Origin: JAWWPG01 sp038327385
GTDB lineage: Bacteria > Actinomycetota > Actinomycetes > Propionibacteriales > Nocardioidaceae
Direction of reading: 5' to 3'
DNA: 20,268 nucleotides
Assembly (NCBI GenBank): GCA_038327385.1
Contig: JBBQKY010000025.1
Coordinates: 1-20,268 of the forward strand
Shown here: positions 15,768 to 20,268 of the stretch, one piece after another
Numbering within the stretch: position 1 is the first letter of the stretch
How the letters are laid out: every line of letters begins with the position of its first letter
Notes under the pieces: model-generated
Seen by the model: only the letters and a program-made list of their open reading frames with translations
Databases searched by the model: none
Told to the model about the DNA's origin: nothing
Program-made: the position numbers and the translations under genes

Positions 15768-16405
15768 CGCGCACGCTGGCCGTCTGCGTCAGCCGGCTGG
15801 AGACTCGCCGTGAACAACGACTCGATCAGCTGGCGTTCTGGGGCGTGATCCGGCACGGTGTCGGCCCAGACGCTGACGCACTCCTCGTCCCCTCTGGCGG
15901 CAAAGGTGTGCGGCTGGCCGCTGACGAACCAGATACCGTCGCCGGTTTGCAGGTGATGCGTCTCGTCGCCGACGTAGACGTCCATCGCGCCGTGCAGCAC
16001 GACACCGCACTCCTCGCCGGCATGTGCGACCGGTTCGCGAACCGGTCCGTCGCCGGGCTGCAGGTGAAGGAAGTAGAGGTCGAGCTTGCGTCGGCCGCTG
16101 CGCGCGACAGCTTCGTACCGGAAGCGCTCGTAGGTGACAACCGTCCGCTCGCGCTCCCGGGTGATGTTGACCGACTCGGCTCGCTGGTTGGCGAAGAAGT
16201 CGAACAGCGAGGCGTTCAATGCCTGGCCCAGCTTCCACAGGGTGCCCAGGGTCGGCTCGGTCTTGCCGGTCTCGAACTGGCTGAGGGCCGAATGACTGAT
16301 GCCGACCCGGCTGCTCAACGCCTCCAGCGTCATGCCCTCCCGCTTGCGCATCTCGCGCAGCAGCTTTCCGAGCTCACGCCGGGTATCGGAGTCGAGACTG
16401 CTCAC
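15764..16405 (-). CDS. XRE-family regulator with C-terminal cupin sensor
   Basis: This 213-residue regulator has an N-terminal Cro/CI-type helix-turn-helix at about 12-66 (LREMRKREGMTLEALSSRVG then SHSALSQFETGKTEPTLGTL). A single-domain cupin follows at about 105-182, with HAGEECGVVLHGAMDVYVG (128-146) and VSGQPHTF (161-168); His128, Glu132 and His166 are likely metal or ligand contacts. The same architecture is found in PuuR-type regulators of polyamine and amino-acid catabolism. It heads the leftward operon and is coupled by ATGA to the M28 gene, so it probably autoregulates the operon and perhaps the divergent oxidase gene. The start is GTG with no strong Shine-Dalgarno sequence. A possible 16-residue leader frame (16452-16402) ends on a TGA overlapping this GTG. 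Confidence 0.92.
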   Translation of the reverse strand: MSSLDSDTRRELGKLLREMRKREGMTLEALSSRVGISHSALSQFETGKTEPTLGTLWKLGQALNASLFDFFANQRAESVNITRERERTVVTYERFRYEAVARSGRRKLDLYFLHLQPGDGPVREPVAHAGEECGVVLHGAMDVYVGDETHHLQTGDGIWFVSGQPHTFAARGDEECVSVWADTVPDHAPERQLIESLFTASLQPADADGQRAR

Positions 16406-16435
16406 GCCATCGCCCGCGATTCGCCGGCGGGTGGG

Positions 16436-16475
16436 TTTACAGTGGCACTCACATTGCTACAGTGACGCTTAATAT
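16436..16475. promoter_or_regulatory. Divergent control region with two TACAGTG repeats
   Basis: TACAGTG occurs at 16438-16444 and 16458-16464, exactly 20 bp apart, so both copies face the same side of the helix. On the plus strand TTTACA (16436-16441), 16 nt and TACAGT (16458-16463) form a plausible promoter for the oxidase gene, and TAATAT (16470-16475) is an alternative -10. On the minus strand a perfect TTGACA (16487-16482) could be a -35 for the regulator operon, although no well-spaced -10 follows. The repeats are candidate operators for the XRE-cupin protein; that link is inference. Confidence 0.4.
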
Positions 16476-16529
16476 TGTTGCTGTCAATCAGCTTTCTTTC
16501 TTGGTTGGTGCGGAGCGAAGGGCAACATC

Positions 16530-17825
16530 GTGGTCCCGAGTCTGGATGCGATCGTGGTGGGAGCCGGCGTCATCGGCGCCAGCGTCGCGCTGGAACTCAC
16601 GAGGGCGGGATACGTCGTCATGGTCCTCGACAGGGATGCGGCGCCCGGGCATGGCTCCACCGGAGAGTCGTCCGCGGTGGTTCGCTACCACTACCGCCAC
16701 CGCGACGAAGCGGTGCTCGCGTGGGAGAGCGGTGCTCGCTGGGCACGCTGGGCAGAGTATCTGGGCGAAGTCGATCCTCTCGGCACCGCGACCTTCGTCA
16801 ACACCGGCCTCCTGCTTCTCTCCGGGGAACTCCTCGACCTGACCGATCCCCGCACGCACATGCAAGCCCTTGGGATCACCGTCGAGAAGCTCGACGGTGA
16901 TCAGGTCCGCGAGCGATTCCCCGCCATCGACCCCGGCCGGCTCGGGCCCCCATCGCTGCCCGCGGACGACCGTTTCTGGGCCGATCCGCGCGGCGACGTC
17001 GTCGCCTACTGGATGCCGGAGTGTGGCTTCGTCAACGATCCGCAGCTGGCCGCCCACAACCTCGCTTATGCTGCCGAGGCACACGGCGCCGGCTTCCGTT
17101 TCAGGAGCGTCGTCGTCGAGGTGGTCCGCGAGCGCAATCGAGTCGCCGGTGTACGGCTGTCCTCGGGCGAGCTGCTCGAGGCGCCGATCGTCGTCAACGC
17201 GAGTGGGCCCTGGTCCGCGTCACTCAACGAGCTCGCTGGTGTGCTCGGCGACTTCTCAACGTCCACGCGTCCCCTCCAACAGGAGGTGATCACCCTGCCG
17301 GCGCCGAAAGATTTCCGGTTGGGAGCAGGCGGCGTGTGCGTCACGGATGCTGACCTGGGGACGTACTTCCGCCCAGAGATGGGCGACACCCTCCTCGTTG
17401 GGGGCATGGAGCCACCCTGCGACCCACTGATCTGGCTGGACAGTCCAGCGGATGCCCGGGTCTCTGTCACCCAGTCGACGTGGAATGTGCAGTCGCTTCG
17501 GGCCGCCAGGCGCCTGCCGGGGATCGGAGTGCCGGGGCGATCCCGTGGAATCGTCGGTGTCTACGACGTCACAGCGGACTGGATCCCGATCTACGACCGG
17601 ACCAACCTCGACGGCTATTACGTCGCGATCGGCACGAGCGGGCACGGCTTCAAGCAGGCGCCATTCGTGGGAGAGCTGATGGCCTCTCTCATCAGCGCCT
17701 GCGAGGCAGGGCATCCGCATGATCGGGAACCGGTCGTCGTCCCCGCCTCCTGGACCGGACACTCGGTCGACATGGGCCACTTCTCGCGACTGCGCAAGGT
17801 GGTCGCCCAAGACGGGATGGGATGA
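16530..17825 (+). CDS. FAD-dependent oxidoreductase, D-amino-acid/sarcosine oxidase (DAO) superfamily
   Basis: This 431-residue flavoenzyme oxidises a C-N bond of an amino acid or secondary amine, giving an imine and then a keto acid or aldehyde. The dinucleotide loop VVGAGVIGAS is at 9-18, ending in acidic Asp34 that binds the FAD ribose. GSTGESSAVVRYHY (42-55) is the typical flavin-contacting segment. NASGPWS lies at 223-229, and the C-terminal GTSGHGFKQAP (368-378) closes the FAD site. Length and layout fit the sarcosine oxidase beta/glycine oxidase-like group rather than DadA. The GTG start has GAAGG about 8 nt upstream. The gene diverges from the XRE-cupin regulator and Opp/peptidase operon, so it may oxidise the amino acid or N-substituted amino acid freed from the imported compound. 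Confidence 0.9.
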   Translation: MVPSLDAIVVGAGVIGASVALELTRAGYVVMVLDRDAAPGHGSTGESSAVVRYHYRHRDEAVLAWESGARWARWAEYLGEVDPLGTATFVNTGLLLLSGELLDLTDPRTHMQALGITVEKLDGDQVRERFPAIDPGRLGPPSLPADDRFWADPRGDVVAYWMPECGFVNDPQLAAHNLAYAAEAHGAGFRFRSVVVEVVRERNRVAGVRLSSGELLEAPIVVNASGPWSASLNELAGVLGDFSTSTRPLQQEVITLPAPKDFRLGAGGVCVTDADLGTYFRPEMGDTLLVGGMEPPCDPLIWLDSPADARVSVTQSTWNVQSLRAARRLPGIGVPGRSRGIVGVYDVTADWIPIYDRTNLDGYYVAIGTSGHGFKQAPFVGELMASLISACEAGHPHDREPVVVPASWTGHSVDMGHFSRLRKVVAQDGMG

Positions 17826-17840
17826 GCGCCGGTCCAGAAG

Positions 17841-17864
17841 CTGAGGCTGTACATCGCAGCTCAG
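17841..17864. terminator. Hairpin between convergent genes
   Basis: CTGAGGCTG, the loop TACATCG region and CAGCTCAG pair as an 8-bp stem with one bulged G. The hairpin lies in the 35-nt gap between the convergent oxidase and secreted hydrolase genes and covers the stop codon of the latter. There is no T-tract on either strand, so it would be a non-canonical bidirectional terminator of the kind often seen in high-GC genomes. Confidence 0.4.
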
Positions 17865-19462
17865 TTCAGTGACATCTTCTCCATGCTGAGGTAGGTGTGT
17901 GCGGCCCAAGAGGTCGGGTCCATGGCGAAGTAGTGCTGCAGGGCGTGCTCGTTCAAGGCGTTGTCCAGCGAGGCCATGATCATCGACTGGTCCAGAACCA
18001 GGCGACGATGCCCGACGGATCCGGTCGACGGGTTGACCGCGTCGTAGAAGCCACCGTCACTCGTGTAGACGTCCGGGTACAGCTGGCGCAGCTTCTGGAT
18101 GTTCGCGTACGCCGCCTGCGGGTTGGTCAGCAGCGCCAGGAACGACGCGTGCGGTGTCACCGTGGACTCCGATGCACACCCGGTGCAGATGGACAGCTGG
18201 TTCCCCACCGGGAAGGCCTGTCCCTCCACGCCGTACGTCGCGTAGCCACCCGAGTCATCGGGGGTACTCGACGGCGACATCCCCCACACCGGCAAGTGCA
18301 GCCGGTGGGTCGCGTACTTGATCTGCACCTGGACCGTCCGCGCGTCGGCGAGCCCGAAGCCCTTCGGACCCCACTTCGTCTCCGGCACCACGTCAGAGGC
18401 CATCAGACCCTCGAACATGCCGCCGCCGAACGTCGGGATGTACTTCAGATCGGTGCCCGGGTAGGTGTAGTGGCCCTCCCACACGTTGAACGCATTGTGC
18501 GACTGCGGGTCCACGATCGTCGTCCAGTGCCCCTGCGGCGGCCACTGGCCCTGCCACGAGAAGTCCGGGTCGGTGTCGCACTGCTTCGGCGGCAGCGTCC
18601 GCCACGTCCGCCACCACACGTCGCCCGGCATCTGGTGCAGGCCCATGCCCATGTACATCGCGATCCGGGGGTCGCTGTACAGCGCGCCGTTGTGGTAGCC
18701 CGCCGGCCCCTGCTGCACGTAATAGCCGCCGTACATCTGGCCGGTGGGCGGGTTGTCCGGCAGGTCCGGGTTCGTGTTGCAGCCCGGCTTCTGCGCCCGG
18801 TTGTCGTAGAAGATCGAGAAGTCCATGTCCCGCAGCAGGCTCGTCGCCAGGCCGCTCAGCGCCGGAAGTGCCTGTCGCACCACGGCCAGACCCGACGCGT
18901 ACCACCCGTTGTCGACCGCCGAGAGGAACCAGCAGTTGTCCTGGGTCGGCGTCGTCTCTTGTCGGCACTTGATGTCGCCGGGGTTACGGATCGCCGCGCC
19001 GCTCTTCGTGTCGTACCACTGGTAGAGGAACCCGTAGGTGCGCTTCATCTTCTGCACCTCGGTCAGCGTCGCCTCGATCATCGTCCGCTCGGCAGTCCGG
19101 CCGATCAGGTGCAGGTCACCGGCTGCGACCACAGCCCAGAGGTAGACACCGATATTGGCCGCCGAGGTGTACGTGCCGCGCACGTCACCGGGGCCAAGGT
19201 TGTCGAGCGGCAGATGCGTGTTGGGGTCCACATCGTCGCGATAGAACGCCCAGGTGTCCTGCGCGACCTTGTAGAGAACGGCGCGCTGGTGCGACGTCAG
19301 CGCGGAATCCGGCGAGGGCACGCTGCTGCCCACGGTCGTGGCACCAGTCGGTTGCGGGATTGTCGGTTGGGCGCTTGCGACCGGTACGGCGACCAGGGCG
19401 GCCGCGACGAGTCCGCTGACGGCGGCCCCCATCACGGCACGGATAGGGCGGTGAACTCGCAT
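17861..19462 (-). CDS. Secreted glucoamylase-like glycoside hydrolase (PF10091-type)
   Basis: This 533-residue protein has a Sec signal peptide (Arg-rich start, hydrophobic core about 9-28, cleavage after ASA at 31). The mature part is an alpha/alpha-barrel-like domain with signatures of the glucoamylase-like family PF10091: TSAANIGVYLWAVVAA (99-114), YGFLYQWYDTKSG (143-155), LSAVDNGWYASGL (180-192), GGMFEGLM (347-354), WGMSPS (393-398), YATYGVEG (408-415), VTPHASFLALLTNP (435-448), GFYDAVN (471-477) and LVLDQSMIMASLDNAL (488-503). Characterised relatives include GH144 endo-beta-1,2-glucanases, but that specificity is not shown here. Six cysteines (166, 177, 228, 295, 426, 429) could form disulfides outside the cell. 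GGAGGA precedes the ATG. The gene lies 41 nt downstream of an Opp-type ATPase gene, so its products may be imported by that transporter. Confidence 0.88.
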   Translation of the reverse strand: MRVHRPIRAVMGAAVSGLVAAALVAVPVASAQPTIPQPTGATTVGSSVPSPDSALTSHQRAVLYKVAQDTWAFYRDDVDPNTHLPLDNLGPGDVRGTYTSAANIGVYLWAVVAAGDLHLIGRTAERTMIEATLTEVQKMKRTYGFLYQWYDTKSGAAIRNPGDIKCRQETTPTQDNCWFLSAVDNGWYASGLAVVRQALPALSGLATSLLRDMDFSIFYDNRAQKPGCNTNPDLPDNPPTGQMYGGYYVQQGPAGYHNGALYSDPRIAMYMGMGLHQMPGDVWWRTWRTLPPKQCDTDPDFSWQGQWPPQGHWTTIVDPQSHNAFNVWEGHYTYPGTDLKYIPTFGGGMFEGLMASDVVPETKWGPKGFGLADARTVQVQIKYATHRLHLPVWGMSPSSTPDDSGGYATYGVEGQAFPVGNQLSICTGCASESTVTPHASFLALLTNPQAAYANIQKLRQLYPDVYTSDGGFYDAVNPSTGSVGHRRLVLDQSMIMASLDNALNEHALQHYFAMDPTSWAAHTYLSMEKMSLN

Positions 19463-19503
19463 GGTTCCTCCAGTTGGTCGATATAAGTGCAGGGTTCGGG
19501 TGG

Positions 19504-20268
19504 TCAGGGCTCCAGCGCGCGCCGGCCGTCTTCGGGGGCCGCAGCGTCAGCCGCTGACGCGGCCGCGTAGGGGTTGGCGATCGCGTCGAGGAGCTGAATC
19601 GTGTAGTCGTCCTTCGGGTGCTGCAACACCTCCTTGGTGACGCCGCGCTCGACGATCCGCCCGTGGTGGAGCACGAGGATCTGGTCGGTGACAACGCGGG
19701 CGCTGAGCAGGTCATGGGTGATGTAGAGCAGCGACAAGCCGTGCTCCTCGCGCAGCGTCGCGAGCAGCTTCAGCACGCCGGCGCGGAGCGAGACGTCGAG
19801 CATCGAGACCGGCTCGTCCGCGACGATCAGACCAGGCCCGCACGCCAGTGCCCGGGCGATCACCACGCGCTGGCGCTGGCCACCGGAGAGCTGGTGCGGC
19901 AGCTTGGGGGCGAACTGCTCCGGCGGGGTCAGCCCGACCGTCTCGAGGAGCTCGTCGACGCGCTCCTTCGCCGCGCGAGCCGCCATGCCGAGGAAGTTCT
20001 GGCAAGGCCGGGTCAGCGTGTACTCCACGGTGTGCAGCGGGTTCAGTGCGCCGTACGGGTCCTGGAAGACCATCTGCACGCGGTGGTGGTAGTCGCGTAA
20101 CGCGCCGCCGCGCAGCTTGCCCACCTCGACGTCGCCGAACCTGACCGAGCCGGACGTCGGTCGCTCGAGACCGGTGATCATCTTGGCGATCGTGCTCTTG
20201 CCGCTGCCGCTGGCACCGACCAGCGAGACCGCGGCGCCGGGCTCGATCGTGAACGACACGTTGTCCAC
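19504..20268 (-). CDS. Opp/Dpp-type ABC transporter ATPase, N-terminus beyond window
   Basis: The gene enters from the right edge, so the first residues are missing; the GTG at 20268 is likely an internal valine in the usual AVDNVSF context. The visible 254 residues contain Walker A GASGSGKST (18-26), Q-loop VFQDPYGALNP (67-77), signature LSGGQRQR (127-134), Walker B LIVADEP (147-153) and switch His185 in ITHD. This is the OppF/DppF group. The C-terminal extension is short, Ala-rich and lacks the four-cysteine cluster seen in the two ATPases at 8084-10110, so it belongs to a different transporter. The secreted glycoside hydrolase gene follows after 41 nt on the same strand, which suggests uptake of oligosaccharides rather than peptides; this is inference. 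Confidence 0.9.
   Translation of the reverse strand: MDNVSFTIEPGAAVSLVGASGSGKSTIAKMITGLERPTSGSVRFGDVEVGKLRGGALRDYHHRVQMVFQDPYGALNPLHTVEYTLTRPCQNFLGMAARAAKERVDELLETVGLTPPEQFAPKLPHQLSGGQRQRVVIARALACGPGLIVADEPVSMLDVSLRAGVLKLLATLREEHGLSLLYITHDLLSARVVTDQILVLHHGRIVERGVTKEVLQHPKDDYTIQLLDAIANPYAAASAADAAAPEDGRRALEP

Noticed and set aside
17897..19486. A 529-codon open frame on the plus strand opposite the secreted hydrolase gene
   Set aside because: It is Arg/Val/His-rich with no recognisable domain, while the minus strand encodes a signal peptide and clear family motifs. It is a high-GC antisense artefact.
1..20268. Search for tRNA, rRNA, CRISPR repeats, insertion sequences and phage genes
   Set aside because: No cloverleaf-like sequence, regularly spaced repeats, transposase or integrase motifs, or long terminal inverted repeats were seen on either strand.

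Overview
The window is about 20 kb of high-GC, gene-dense DNA. Frequent GTG and TTG starts, 4-nt stop/start overlaps and the gene content all point to a soil-type actinobacterium, but nothing here fixes the genus. There are no RNA genes, insertion sequences, phage genes or CRISPR repeats. Every block reads as carbon or nitrogen scavenging.

Block 1 (1-6186) is a divergent sugar-use locus. Leftward run a PfkB-family sugar kinase, with a textbook -35/-10 that appears to start transcription at the GTG codon itself, and a SIS-domain sugar-phosphate protein cut by the window edge. Rightward run a D-2-hydroxyacid dehydrogenase, a DeoR/GlpR repressor, an unrecognised 95-residue protein, a polysaccharide-deacetylase-like protein with an altered active site, a family 4 (GH4) glycosidase carrying a CHGV motif, a 26-codon coupled ORF and a small SDR-like protein. 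Kinase, SIS protein, glycosidase and DeoR regulator together suggest uptake and phosphorylation of a glycoside-derived sugar or sugar acid; the substrate is not evident.

Block 2 (6205-16405, leftward) reads as one long operon. A XRE-cupin regulator is followed by a PA-domain M28 peptidase, a lipoprotein peptide-binding protein, two permeases (OppC, OppB) and two ATPases (OppD, OppF). All six junctions from the regulator to OppF are 4-nt stop/start overlaps. An M20 peptidase and an isochorismatase-family hydrolase follow after short gaps. Neither peptidase has a signal peptide, so the model is import of an oligopeptide-like compound and its breakdown in the cytoplasm. A FAD-dependent amine or amino-acid oxidase (16530-17825) diverges from the regulator, across an intergenic region with two TACAGTG repeats exactly 20 bp apart.

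Block 3 (17861-20268, leftward) has a secreted glucoamylase-like (PF10091-type) glycoside hydrolase just downstream of an Opp/Dpp-type ATPase that runs off the right edge. It is probably the end of another uptake operon, perhaps for gluco-oligosaccharides. It converges on the oxidase gene across a short hairpin.
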